Shown piece by piece: positions 20,949 through 32,665 of a stretch of DNA of 64,000 nucleotides. Within the stretch, counting starts at the first letter, position 1. Each line of letters begins with the position of its first letter. The notes under the pieces are model-generated. The model saw only the letters and a program-made list of their open reading frames with translations, ran no database searches and was not told the origin of the DNA. This DNA is from Panax quinquefolius (taxonomy: Eukaryota > Streptophyta > Magnoliopsida > Apiales > Araliaceae), in contig CM035163.1 in assembly GCA_020205615.1 (NCBI GenBank), forward strand, positions 135,255,575 through 135,319,574, read 5' to 3'. The position numbers and the translations under genes were made by a program.

Positions 20949-23844
20949 TCAAGGGCAATTAGAGTTTTTACCAGGGCCTCCATAGTAAAAGTAGTGACCC
21001 CAATCCTCATTAGTGCCAGTTTGAACATCATAGCAGTTGGATTGTTCAGTAAATGTGCCTATATTTTTAGGAGCCTTGAGATTGTTAGATCCATCAACAA
21101 CTTGGATATTCCTGAAATAACTAGCCTTCCCAAACCCTTCTTCAGGGAACCTACCACTCCCCATTTGAGTTGAGGTGTGCTGACCATCAGGCTCTGAGTT
21201 CACTACCTCGCCACCCCACTCGATCATCGACGCACTGTCTGCCAAGTATGAGAAAAGGAATGAAGGCCAATACCCCAACACATACCCATTGCCAAATTGC
21301 ATCCACCAGTTTCCTTCTTTTGGATCCTACAAATCAAACCACACAAGATTTATTAACAACTAACCACACAATTAGTAAGATAGATATGCATTTTTGTTAA
21401 AAAAATAATAAAATATTGATGTTGATTTAGATTGCCAAATTTTACGAGTAAATCAAGTCTCAAGTGATAAGTTATTTTACATATTGGCCATGTGATTGAA
21501 ATATATGAAAATTTCATTTGGAACCCGAAAAATTTACCCCTACCATTACTCCAATTTTACAAGAAAAGGGCAAAGCAGTTTTTTAAACTAGGTAGTGAAA
21601 AAAGAAAATAAGAAAACAGTAATCAGTGTTACACATGCTCTACTGTACAAAGTAAAATAATTGCAAATCCTTAAGTTACTGTTCATGCAGTAAAGATTAA
21701 ACTTTATAGAGTACCCTTATTAAATATAGTGAGTGTGCCCATGTCAGTGACCAAAAGAAAATGCCAATGGACAAAAGATTCTCATCATCTGAACCAAAAT
21801 GTATATTTTATCCACACCTCAATGCTAAATTATTGAACAGCTTTCTTGTATACTGATATTGACCAGGAGGCAGTGGCACACATCTACTGACTAATGATAC
21901 TCATGTGTATCCTTGACAATATCAACTTCTTTTATTTTATTAGACTGGCTGGGTATTTGCAATAATCAAAGGCAGTGCCATTGTTTTACTGAAAGGCTGA
22001 GTGGGGGACTTGGATTTTTACCTTCCAGATAAGAATACTGATATCATATTGGGAATTTCTAACCGCAGAAACTGGGGAGATGCTTGCACCCATTGCTATT
22101 TCACTATTGATTTGAATGAAGCCTGAGCATAGTAGGTTGTAGCAACCAGTTGCCTGATAAGCATCACTCTGCAAATTTTATAGAGGAACAGACCATTAAA
22201 GTTTTTGAAAAGCTAGCTTTAAAGAAGTTCAAAAAAAATGTAATTTAAAGTGAAATTATGAAGCTTACAGTCCAATAAGTGAACAGTCTTGTGTTGTTAT
22301 CACCATAAAGATCTGGGCTAACCTGGAAATCAAGTACATCCAACAATCAGACTCGATCAATAATGGACCTGAATATATACAATGGGAATGTGATGCCAGT
22401 TTCTCCATTATAGTACTACTCTTAGTTAATCAAGAATTGGAGTAAAAGATTACCTGCCAACCAGCTTCAATGCTGTTAAGATCTTCACCAAAAGAACCAC
22501 CCAACACCCAAATTTGGGACAAACTGAATTCATTAGGCTGCTGTATTTTTGGTTCCCAAACATTTATGGTTGCCCTTGCTCCATAATACTTGTCTCCTTC
22601 AACATAAGCTATTGCATGCTGGTTTACCCAAAAAAAAGTCACCAAACCAAAATATCAGATGGCTAGAGAAAGTATATTTGCTCTAAAGAAATAGAATAGT
22701 ACCCAACTCATTACTTACAATGAGAAATATGAAAAGTTCATTAATGACCATGACAAAGTTTTCCTTTTCTTTTTTTTTTCTGTATTTACCTGATGACCAC
22801 TTTCATTGGTGAGGTCAGGATCGGCAGACCTGGGCTTGGGGATGGTTCTTTGCTTCTTCTTTCCATATCTTTTAACTGAGTTTGCTCTCAAAACATCATC
22901 TTTCTTTGTTCTCCTAACAGGTATAGTATCTTCAGGGCATCTACCATTCATGTGCCACAACTGAGTCATTGGTTTTGTTCTTTCACCAGACTTTGTGCCT
23001 GCGGATATCTTGTTCTCATCAAAGAGCCCTTCTGGGTGATAGCTAGGTCTCATCTGAGGAAACCAAAATATACCAAATAAATAAATATAAAAATGAAAAT
23101 AAAAACTGACCCAAAAGGAAAATGTGTGTTTGGTACCTGGATTTTGTGGCCTTTGAGGAACGGGTGATCAAAAGCTGGCTGGTGAGAGATGTGTATACAA
23201 TCAATGATATCCCCGTCTGGGCTCTGTTCAATCATCCATAAAGAATTAGATCCTAGTATGAAAGTTAATTTTATAAAGCCTAAAGATAAAACAAAGACAG
23301 ATATACAAACATAAAAATGCTACTGAAATAGAAAAATAATACTAAACCCCAAAATAAGTTTTAAGTAAATAAATGTACACAATCATAAAGAAAAATCACT
23401 AAACATCCAACAAACAGTTCAAACCATTGCAGCTTGAGCTTGGTAGCTGAGAAATTATAGTAAACTTATAAATTTATTTATTTATTTACAAAAAAAGAAA
23501 AAAAAAACTCGCTTAACTGATCACATTCCATCAAAACCTTCAAGACCCTGAATTGAGCTTAATCTTTAAGCCAAAAGAGCCAGTCACCCAATAAAACCAA
23601 GTTAAACCCAGAACTTAGCCAGCATAAAGTTAAAAAATAAGGAGAAAAAAAGGACCTGAATGCTTTTAACAGGAGGTTTATTAAGTCGATTTAAATGCTT
23701 CTGGACTTCAAGCTTCTGTGTGGAAGCTGCAGGTAACCGACCGGCACAGCACATCGAGATCAGAGCCCATAAAAACACCAAGAACAAATTCAATGTCACT
23801 TCTCTTCTCCTCCTTTCTCTGTAAATAAACTGCCCAACTGCCAT
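20949..23844 (-). CDS. Neprosin-domain protein (Neprosin_AP + Neprosin/DUF239), 427 codons, seven exons
   Basis: Exons on the minus strand: 23656-23844, 23137-23223, 22790-23053, 22454-22618, 22269-22322, 22022-22168, 20949-21326. All six introns are GT-AG and phase 0, and the protein is 427 residues with no stop or frameshift. The N-terminus has a basic stretch (about 9-15) and a hydrophobic segment (about 17-36), a signal peptide or anchor. The activation-peptide-type domain starts at [14 protein letters not shown] and DGDIIDC; a basic linker follows ([16 protein letters not shown], about 152-167). The neprosin domain runs to the end ([47 protein letters not shown]). Glu ~231 (EAGW) and Glu ~342 (GGEV) are spaced like the catalytic pair of Nepenthes neprosin (E188/E297); that match is inference. 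Neprosin itself is a secreted prolyl endopeptidase; most plant relatives have unknown substrates. It is the only intact gene here. Confidence 0.93.
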
Positions 23845-24370
23845 TTTTAACTTAAACCCCCCAAAATTAAGAAAACCGAACTTCAAATAAGCTTTATAGC
23901 TACAAACAGAAACCCACACACTGGTTTTTGTTAGAGCTCAGACCAACCCACCATAGCCAAACACACCCACTAGCTAATAGTGTGCTATACCCACAAGCAC
24001 CCTCTTTCTCTCTCCTCCGCTATCTGATTCTTATCCTACGCACCCCCAAAAGGGCCAAAACAGCATTGTGGGAGAAAGAGTTTGGGCCTTTCTTGTCCTT
24101 TCTCTCTCCTCTGTTTGTTTTGCTTTTTTGAACACGGGAGGAGAAAATAGTAGTAGTAGTAGTAGAGGGAAAAGGGCCAGTGGGGGAAAGCAAATGGAAA
24201 AGGGTAGAAAATGGGCGGTGGCCCCACTTTGCCCACTCTTGGAAGGTCCCAATAATAGGTCCAAATTTCCCGTTTTGCCCCTATTGTTTCTTTTCACAAA
24301 TCACAACCACATTTTGCAGTATTATCATAGATTCATGGGCCCACTCACTTTAGATTCTTTCTTGTTTTGA
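23845..24370 (-). promoter_or_regulatory. Upstream region of the neprosin gene
   Basis: This is the 5' flank on the minus strand. A TATAAA lies at 23893-23898, about 50 bases before the ATG; it could be the core promoter with a very short leader, or incidental. Farther up are a GA-rich strip (plus strand CTCTTTCTCTCTCCTCC, about 24001-24018) and a TAG trinucleotide repeat at 24148-24165. The overlapping open frames here are low-complexity and I do not regard them as genes. No element insertion is seen, unlike almost everywhere else. Confidence 0.4.
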
Positions 24371-24425
24371 ATGACATTCATATTGTTGCCATGATTTAAT
24401 TAGAAAATTGATATTTTTATAATAC

Positions 24426-24468
24426 TCCCCGCTCCCCCCTCACCCCTCACCCCTCACCCCACCCCTCT
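24426..24468 (-). repeat. C-rich minisatellite with G-quadruplex potential
   Basis: The plus strand is CCCCGCTCCCCCCTCACCCC followed by more CTCACCCC units, built on a 7-bp CCCCTCA unit. The complementary strand, which is the coding strand of the neprosin gene, has at least five runs of four or more G separated by 1-3 bases. It lies about 580-620 bases upstream of the start codon. Confidence 0.7.
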
Positions 24469-26539
24469 TCCTCTTATTCCATGAATAATAAATGTGACTT
24501 GTATAACTTAGTCTCTTTAATTATTATAATTGTTGAAGGTAAAATAATGTATCTTGTGATTTTATACGTTATTTTTTTAACTGTCAATTAATTAATATTA
24601 ATAATATTTTAACGATATAATTTTATCCAATATCATATATTAATATATTGCAACGGTAAGTTATCAAAAAAATCACAATATATATTGGTACTCTTCTTGA
24701 AGTAATAGAATAGGTTCCAAAAAGAATGAATGTCTTGTGATACATAGGGGAGCAAGAGGAATTGAGTAATGGGTTAGGGACAACTTATGGAAAATTTAGT
24801 GAAGCGTTACTTATTGTTAAGGGTAGACTCGAACATTTAATCATGCACAACATAAATTTTAAAAACAAAATACTCATATTTAATTTAGCTCTAAAGAAAA
24901 TAATTCAAAAAAGTAAAGAAATGTACTGTAATATTAAAGAATTAAGTTACTACCAATAGTATGACTTAAGAAAATATTATTGGGTCAGTGATTTAAGACC
25001 TTATTTGGATGAATTTGATTCGATTTAGGCTTGAGATTTGTTCTGGATTTACCCATAATTTTCTCACCTGCGTGTCGACACTGTATTGATTAATTGACCA
25101 AAATCAACTTCATACTAACCACTTCCTAATAAAAGACTTGATAAAATTTTAACCCTTTATTGTTTCAAAAAATTTACAATGATGGGAAAGTAATGATTAA
25201 AAATGAAATTTATATTAGGCAATTCGTGATTTTCAAACTCAGATCGGTCATCGAACCGAAAATGGTACTAAGTGGATGAGTCATTGATTCAATCAATGGT
25301 CAAACTATTAGTGACCTAGTGACGCCATTAATATATAAAAATATATATTATTAGTAATTAATAAAATCTTAAAAATCTCGTTTTTTATGAACTAAAACAT
25401 CGTCAATAGGGTCAATCGATTTTTGAACAAAGTCGGTTAAACAATCCAAATTAGACCGATTCTAATTTTTATCAGTGCGGTCAGAATTTTAAAACCATGC
25501 ATGAGGCAAACACATCAAGGACAAAATGTACCCAAATTTACTTATATCTATAGTCAAGTCTTTCATCAGAGCTTAAAATAACCCAAATTTTAATTATTTG
25601 ATCCACCATTTTCAATAAAAATAATTTACCCAAAATGTGTTTTCATCAATGGTAGCCACACAGATTAAAGTATGAGGACAGATCAGACATGTGCATGCAT
25701 GTGGTGGGTTCGTTCTTGGGTCATTTTCCAAATATACTACTACTAACATATGACATTTTAATTAAATTATAGGAGTATTATTATTGATCTAGGAATCCAA
25801 TGGAAATATTTATTAAATTTATTTTATTTTATTTAAGTATGTATGTATGTTTTATCCACGATAATGTCTGTTTCTGGACAAAGATTCTCTGATTCCTACT
25901 TCCAATCCTAGTTAAAATACATAATAATTTATATTATTTAGAAAATAAAATAAAAATGTGATAAAAAAAAAATACAATTTTTTGAGTTTGATAAAATTTT
26001 AAGCTTAAAATTGTAGTTGGAACTCAAACACAAACACTTTGTGATCAAATTAAATAGTATGATATTGCTAATACTAATACTAATACTATATCCATATTAT
26101 ATGTAAATAGTTGGTCAATTTTGTTGAAGATTGACAGCACAATTTCCCAAAATGAATTAATATAATGTTGTAGCAGCACTTTCATGTTCATATAGATTAC
26201 TATATAATAATAGAGGAATAGAAAGACAGAGTCTGGCATAGAAAAAAACAAAGGATCATAAGTTAGATTTAATTATGAATTACAGTATTTTACTAATATT
26301 TTATACTTTTATTTAATTATTTTAATTTAAATTTAAAAATATTTTAAATAGAGATTAAATGAAAGGAATTTTTATGTTTATTCGCCTGAATGATTATTAA
26401 ATATATTATTTTTTTAATTATATTTTTTCAATTCAAAAGTAGCATAAATATTTAAGTAAATTTGTAGGCTTAATTACTTACGTACGTTTTTACTTGCACA
26501 TGAGCAGAGAGCTGCTGTGAATTAGCTTCCAAGTACAAC

Positions 26540-26542
<3 letters not shown>
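24469..26542. other. AT-rich intergenic sequence
   Basis: No gene recognised. The open frames here are short and biased. A possible old MITE is listed separately (25228-25496). A TACTAATAC-type repeat occurs near 26070-26090. Confidence 0.5.
25228..25496. mobile_element. Possible old MITE (imperfect inverted ends)
   Basis: GATTTTCAAACTCAGATCGG at the left and the complement of GCGGTCAGAATTTTAAAACC at the right form an imperfect inverted pair. Internal phrases such as ATCGAACCG, AGTCGGTTAAAC and TTAGACCGAT resemble the GGTTTTAAAACC...AACCGG class of plant MITEs. The ends are poorly matched and no target duplication is clear. Confidence 0.3.

Positions 26543-26575
<33 letters not shown>
26543..26575. 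repeat. (TA)n microsatellite
   Basis: About 16 TA units directly outside the left end of the foldback-like element. The right end is followed by a similar tract (30536-30574), so the element sits in, or duplicated, an AT-repeat target. Confidence 0.9.
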
Positions 26576-26577
<2 letters not shown>

Positions 26578-26582
26578 GAATC

Positions 26583-29189
26583 TGTGACGTCCCTAAAATA
26601 GGTATACATCACTTATTTTGAGTTGTTAAATATATGGTACAGAAACAACTATAACTTTATTAAAACAATATAAAAACTGTAAGTTTAAAAACAATTATTG
26701 TCTTCTAGACAATATCCACAACCAAATAAGTCCTCATTACAATTATTGAAACTTTATTTTACAAAAATGGTGAGGACTACTAAAATAACTTCTAGAACCA
26801 TCATTCCACACCCCTTGACTCGTCTTCGCTACATTCTCGCCTCCCGAGAAGAAAAATGGAACAACAAGAAAAAAAATGAAATTTCAACTAACCGAGAAAG
26901 AATATTATGACTAAGATAACATAGAACAAATTATCGTTAGTCCTTAATGAGGGAAAAATCGATAGAATATAATAGACAACAAATTTCGGATCAATATTCA
27001 TGCGAAAAATAATAATTCATAGAAGAGTTACGTAGAGGATGAAATCTACTAATATCTATGAATTTAACGATCCATCATCATTATTTTATCCTCATAACAT
27101 CAATCAATATTCATCTTGAATCAAATATTAATCTTTTTTCTATACTACAGCCAAAGATATTCAATGATTAATCATGTTCACCTCAACACATGCTCATCTT
27201 TGCACTATGGGCCAAAAGATATTCATAAGAAAATCAACCATCTCAGACTTCAATTCAAAGATATTCAATGAATATCATCATTTAGACCGAGGATGATAAA
27301 AATAATTTTTAAAAAACGAATCCATTGAAACAAAAAGACAAGGATTAAGGATTAAGGATTAAGTAATTCGGTTTATTCACGTCCAAAAATACCTCAATAA
27401 TAATCATAGTGGAGTAAAATTCAAGAATGATCAAAACACTGGATACAATCAAAGTTTCAGTATCCATAATAGATATTTTGGACAAAAATAAAATTTAATT
27501 TTTACATTAATAGTCTGAGTATTAAATAAATAGTCTTTATATAATGAATAGTCAGAGTATCGTGAATAAGAACTCCGACACCAAAAGTTTAAATTTGATA
27601 AAAACTTCAGATCAATATTTCGACATAATGATATTGAAAGAATAACATCATTACGAAAAAAAATAACATCCCTTACCTCGTAAAGACACAACTTCTAGTT
27701 GAAACACTTGATATAGGCTATGACTTGAACTTGTACCATATAGCAATACTCAAAGTATTAAAATGCTCACAATAATACGCTCAATATATAGAGAGAGAAA
27801 TAGAGAGAAAATTTCAGTATTCGGTGTAATTTTTAATTCTAACCTAAGCACCTTATTTATAGGAAAATGCTTAGAACACCAAAGCAGAAAATAATAAAAT
27901 ATTAATATATATTTTAATTTCCTACGCACACTTTCTTGGATTCAAATCATCAGCCAAATAAGTGGTTCCCCCTCACCAAAATCAATAAAAACGTTTTTCT
28001 TAATAAAAATAATAAAAACTCCCAAAAATCAATTATTTTGAAACTTCGGAAATTCAATAATTCATAATAAATAGCTCTTTTGTCAGAAAAATTCGAAACT
28101 CGCGTAATATTATAGGAAATTCAATTCTCTACAACTTTGCAGAAGAAAGTTTTTCCAAATTCAAAACAGAAATTGACCGAAATCTACATACGGACGATTT
28201 TACAAGTTATAATCAAATTTCAGTCAATAAATGGGGTCCACAAACATGTTTAACATGTTTTAAACAATTTTAGTAACAAAAATACTCCTCCTCCTCATAT
28301 ACTCATATATATCCCACATTCATCTTAAAAATATCATCATTATTATATTATTAAAATATAATAATATATTTAAATAAATTATTTTATCAGAAAAAGATAT
28401 AATATTAATTTTCAACAATTGTCACATTAAAAGTTTTCTCCATCTATATCCACATAAAATTAATATTTTCCTCATCATATAAATAAATAAATAATTATTC
28501 ACAAATAATATTACAGAATCACAATACTGACAACCAGACAGTTCCCCGGATAGAGGGGCTTTCCAATAAGGATTTCTCCTTCTTGGTAGCGCGATTAGAT
28601 GACCTAACCTCTCCTTGGACGAAATTTTCTAGACATTGCCAACAATGATATCCAATAATATTATTCGGATAATATGAATTATTGTTCAGATAATAGAAAA
28701 TCTTGTGTAATGACAATTATTGAAATAACAAGAATATAAAATATCAATGCAAAGAATTATTGAATCAATAAAATAAAATAATTTGAGCAATAATTCATTG
28801 TAACAATTATTGAGTAATGCCTTCTTACTTAAGAATTAATAATTGGTGCAATACCTGGTGTCTTCTATGTGTTTTAACCACCGAAGTATTTTAACAATAT
28901 TAACTGATAATAACTACTGTAAATCATTTATAAATAACTTATATTTGTCGTTTTTTCATCCAATCGCTTTTCCGTTATGGGGCCCACACAGGCTACTTGG
29001 TGTCGCATTTAATATTCATCGATAGTAAGAATATTCCACGACCAAACGAATATTTTATAACCACTTGCTTATTTGAAATATTTGCGTATTTTACCCATAA
29101 CTATCCACATTAATCAAATCAACTTTTACTATTTCAAAATAATAAATGGAGGAAATTCAATTTTATTTATAATAATTTGGGGTCTTACA
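26583..29189 (-). repeat. Solo LTR E (gypsy subfamily 2) inside the left arm
   Basis: Begins TGTGACGTCCCTAAAATAGG and ends GGGGTCTTACA, 2607 bp, with no interior on either side. It is flanked by GAATC (26578-26582) and TAATC (29190-29194), a 5-bp duplication with one change. Removing it restores the foldback element's terminus exactly. It is subfamily 2: it has the AATAATATTATTCGG block, the TTTCCAATAAGGATTTCTCC block and GATATTC leader repeats. Confidence 0.9.
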
Positions 29190-29196
29190 TAATCCA

Positions 29197-29586
29197 TCCA
29201 TGGCAACCGGTTGCCATGGATACTGTTATAACAACCCACTTTTGGACCATTGATCAACTTATTGGAAGGCTTAGATTGAATGTCATAAATACACAGCCGG
29301 CACAAGCTTTACCGACTTTTATTTTAATATTGTATGGTCAATTGTTGTCATTTTAATAATTTTAAAACAATTTTTTAATATTAAAATACTTCAGCCGGCA
29401 CAACTTGTACCGGCCGAGTATTTTTTAAGCATCTCTATTATATGGGGTGACTCAGCACATTAAAGTTGCATTAAAAAAATAAAAAATAATCCAACCGGTA
29501 CAAACTGTACCGGCTGAGAGATAAGCAAATTTAGTGTTTTGACATATATTAGTTAATTAGTTAAAATATAATCCAACCGGTACAAA
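29197..29586. repeat. Evenly spaced CCGG palindromes in the left arm
   Basis: A 22-bp perfect palindrome centred on AACCGGTT lies at 29197-29218. It is followed by GCCGGCACAAGCTTTACCGAC (29296-29316), GCCGGCACAACTTGTACCGGC (29394-29414), AACCGGTACAAACTGTACCGG (29494-29514) and a half site at 29576-29586. The spacing is 98, 100 and 82 bp. In the right arm the best preserved is GCCGGTAAAGCTTGTGTCGGC (30407-30427). Confidence 0.85.
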
Positions 29587-29639
29587 CATTTCTGTATATT
29601 AGTGAACTTTATTAATGAGCAAATTGAGTGTTTTGAGTT

Positions 29640-30060
29640 ATTTTTTTTATTGTTAATTAGTTAAAAATATATTATTTTGACATATATTTTTTTTATTGTT
29701 AATTAGTTAAAAATATATTTTTTGACATATATTTTTATATTGTTAATTAGTTAAAATATATTATTTTGACCTATATTTTTTATTGTTAATTAGTTAAAAA
29801 TATATTGTTTTTCTCTATATTTTTTTATTGTTAATTAATTAAAATATATTGTTTTGACCTATATTTTTTTATTTTTTATTAGTTAAAAATATATTGTTTT
29901 GACATATATTTTTTTTTATTGTTAATTAGTTAAAAATATATTATTTTGACATATATTTTTTTTATTGTTAATTAGTTAAAATTATATTGTTTTGACATAT
30001 TTTTTTTTAGTAATTTGATTAGTTGATAAGAAATATATTGTCTCAACTTGACATATATTT
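29640..30060. repeat. Central ~45-bp tandem array of the foldback-like element
   Basis: About nine units of ATTGTTAATTAGTTAAAAAT plus ATATTATTTTGACATATATT with variable T runs. Units vary mostly by T-run length and small substitutions. Very AT-rich, no coding potential. Confidence 0.85.
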
Positions 30061-30532
30061 TTTTGACATCCCGAATAAAAATATTAAAGCTTTCTCGAGG
30101 ATTTTAATAAAGTTCACTAATATAGAGAAATACTTGTACCAGTTGGATTATATTTTAACTAATTAACTAATATATGACAAAACACTCAATTTGCTCATCT
30201 CTCTCAAATTGCATAATTTATGCAGGTTGGATTATTTTTTTTTTAATGCAACTTTTAATGTCTTTGAGTCATCCCATATAATAGAAATGCTTAAAAAAAA
30301 TACTCTCTACTAAATAAGTTGTGCTTGGTTGAAGTATTTTAATATTAAAAAATTGTTTTAAAATTATTAAAATGACAACAGTTGACCATACAATATTAAA
30401 ATAAAAGCCGGTAAAGCTTGTGTCGGCTGGGTATTTATGACATTCAATCTAAGCCTTCTAATAAGTTGATCAATGGTCCAAAAGTGGGTTGTTATAATAG
30501 TATCCATGACAACCGGTTGCCATGGATGGATT

Positions 30533-30535
<3 letters not shown>

Positions 30536-30578
<43 letters not shown>

Positions 30579-30818
30579 CAATACATGCAGAAACATGAGA
30601 AGAACAAGGCTAGAAATTAGTCAATCAAAAGAGGCATATATAGTATAGTATAGTATAGGATAGGATCGTCATGCTGACTGATTCAACTTTATTATTAACG
30701 ATGAAACATCATAAATGTTTGTACGGACAGATTAATTCTAACTTCAACCTTAATGTTCAAAGATTTACATGCAATCTCACCTTCTTGTACACACAGACCC
30801 TTTGGTTTGTTTGAAATA

Positions 30819-30877
<59 letters not shown>

Positions 30878-30878
30878 C
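30536..30878. repeat. Cluster of simple repeats
   Basis: (TA)n at 30536-30574, a TATAG pentanucleotide run at about 30638-30658, (AC)n at 30821-30855 and (TA)n at 30855-30877. Between them is unassigned sequence. The last tract marks the left edge of a gypsy fragment. Confidence 0.85.
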
Positions 30879-32611
30879 GGAGAGACCCTAAAGCGAACCT
30901 TAAAGAAGCGAACTAACTAAAGATCAGTAGTCTCAGGGTGTCACATAAGCGGTTCGACCCGATGGCTATGTTCTTGTGACGCAATTAAGCTCTGTTCTGC
31001 TCAGATACTCGCTATAATCACACGCGCCCCGGAGTCTTAATTCTATTCCATCCTTCAAGTCACACAAACGGGCTCATCGACAATATCGCAGACTCCTTGC
31101 ATGAACTATGGTATGACGAATAATCCGAATCATCGACCGCTGGTCGATATCGAGGCTTTATCTGGACTAATGATAAAGACTCTTTCTCCCATACAAGTAA
31201 TGCTCAATTTTTAAGAAACATAATACCGGAAAACTCGGTGATCATTAGGACATATTCTTCGAGTTGTCGCAGGGCATAGGCTTTAATGTTGCATGAGAAT
31301 GCCATCCCAACCTTTGCCCAAGCATCAACGAGATGACAACCTCCCGTGGAAGCGTAACATAAGCAGTTATAAGTCTCCTCTCGAGTTCTTGAAAATTTTC
31401 ACATTCTTCGCCCAACCGAATCTTGGGATCTTCCCGAGTCACCGAATATCGGAATAAATAATTCGAGAAAATCCTTCCACTTAATCTTCTCGATAATAGC
31501 CTCAAATTTAAACCGGTGATTACGCATTTCTATTAACGATTTAGGTTGTTCCCATTTTCAATAGCTTCAATTTTGCTGGGTCAACAGATATTCCATGACT
31601 TGATACTATCGTGCCCAAGGAATGCTACTTTAGAGATTTCTTCAACTTGGCATAAAGTTTATATTCAAGTTAGTGTCATTGCATCTTCACTTCGCTTTTT
31701 GAAATAAATATATATATATATATATATATCTTCAATTGGTGATATCCGAACTACATCAATCTTTTGAAAAGAATTTGCCCTTGGTAACCGGTCAAACAGT
31801 CATCAATACGCGGCAATGGATACCTATTTTGGTGGTGACGGATCTAACCTCAACTCCGATTGGGTCTTTATCAAGCCCAATAGAGCCATTCGACATGGGC
31901 TTCGAAATAGGTTTCAACGTCGCAAGTTCGCGTCATCACGTACCGGGTAAAGCTTAGAAGTTCTTTCGGGGATTTCGGTTACCAATAGGAATCGACGATT
32001 TTTTATTTAAATCGCGATAATGAGTCAAGAAGTTTCTACATCCGCTTTTTCAATAAACGGAATAAATTTTTACGGTCGAGACGACCGCGGAATCATTTTA
32101 ATGGTTCATGAAATAAGATCGCCTATGTAAATGTCGGGGGTACCGATTTCGAATCCAAATGCAAGACTTATAAACAAGTTGGATGTAATGAAGGTTTCTC
32201 CCAACGGAGTTTCCACACAAAGTTCAATTTCTCCTAGAAATAAATTTAATCGGCTGAGCGCATTGTGATCAAATAAAAGTATGATCTGGTTGAAGCCATA
32301 TGCTTGAATCTTACCGTGACCGGGGAGGTCAAAGCAACAAAATGTATCTACCGGGCTTTGAATTTTCCGGGATGGCCTTTGGTGCCCTATCCTCAGCTCT
32401 GAATTTGTCTTTGTGAAATCTGTAAAAATCTAGCTATTGACTATAATTATAACACGCTGACGAGTTTTAAAGCCGTCCTCTCCTCCGATATAGTGGTCTT
32501 TCTCAAGGTATTTGTTGTGACGGATTCGACGGATCGAGACGATAATACTATAGACACCAAAGACAGTTAGCCTTTGGTTCGCTCTTTTTAAATTCATAGC
32601 TTCTAGACCGA

Positions 32612-32615
<4 letters not shown>
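30879..32615 (-). mobile_element. Decayed gypsy interior fragment (RNase H to gag)
   Basis: The order on the plus strand is RNase H linker and domain (about 30985-31290), RT thumb (31300-31700), RT start (31730-31960), protease (31960-32300) and zinc-knuckle/gag remnants (32330-32600). It is collinear with 60770-62990. Compared with the other copies, the RT palm (with the catalytic FIDD) is missing and a (TA)n tract at 31705-31729 stands in its place. No frame is intact. Only the 86-codon stretch 31245-31505 is open, with RNase H/RT connection sequence. Confidence 0.75.
31705..31729. repeat. (TA)n tract replacing the RT palm
   Basis: The tract lies between sequence equivalent to about 11670 and 11850 of gypsy element 2. 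About 180 bp, including the polymerase active site, is lost at exactly this point. Confidence 0.75.

Positions 32616-32660
<45 letters not shown>
32616..32660. repeat. (TA)n tract at the gag/LTR F junction
   Basis: About 21 TA units lie where the start of gag and the primer site should be, between the gypsy fragment and LTR F. Confidence 0.85.
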
Positions 32661-32661
<1 letters not shown>

Positions 32662-32665
32662 ATAA

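Larger units (their letters stand above)
26576..30535. mobile_element. Long-inverted-repeat (foldback-like) DNA element interrupted by a solo LTR
   Basis: The left end GGGAATC (26576-26582) continues after the inserted LTR as CATCCATGGCAACCGG (29195 on). Together they are the exact complement of the right end CCGGTTGCCATGGATGG plus ATTCCC (to 30535). The arms of about 450-480 bp (29195-29660 and 30060-30535) stay similar throughout, for example TTTGGACCATTGATCAACTT and its complement. The centre (29640-30060) is a tandem array. Without the LTR the element is about 1.35 kb and non-coding. Long arms plus central tandem repeats suit a foldback or long-TIR Mutator-like derivative; the superfamily is not proven because both flanks are TA repeats. 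Confidence 0.85.

Noticed and set aside
23602..23919. 105-codon frame around neprosin exon 1
   Set aside because: Only 23656-23844 is coding. The upstream part is the untranslated leader and the downstream part is intron 1; the first Met in agreement with the family is at 23844.
24031..24370. Open frames of 66-100 codons on both strands upstream of the neprosin gene
   Set aside because: Low complexity from CT-rich and TAG repeats, overlapping on both strands; no family features.
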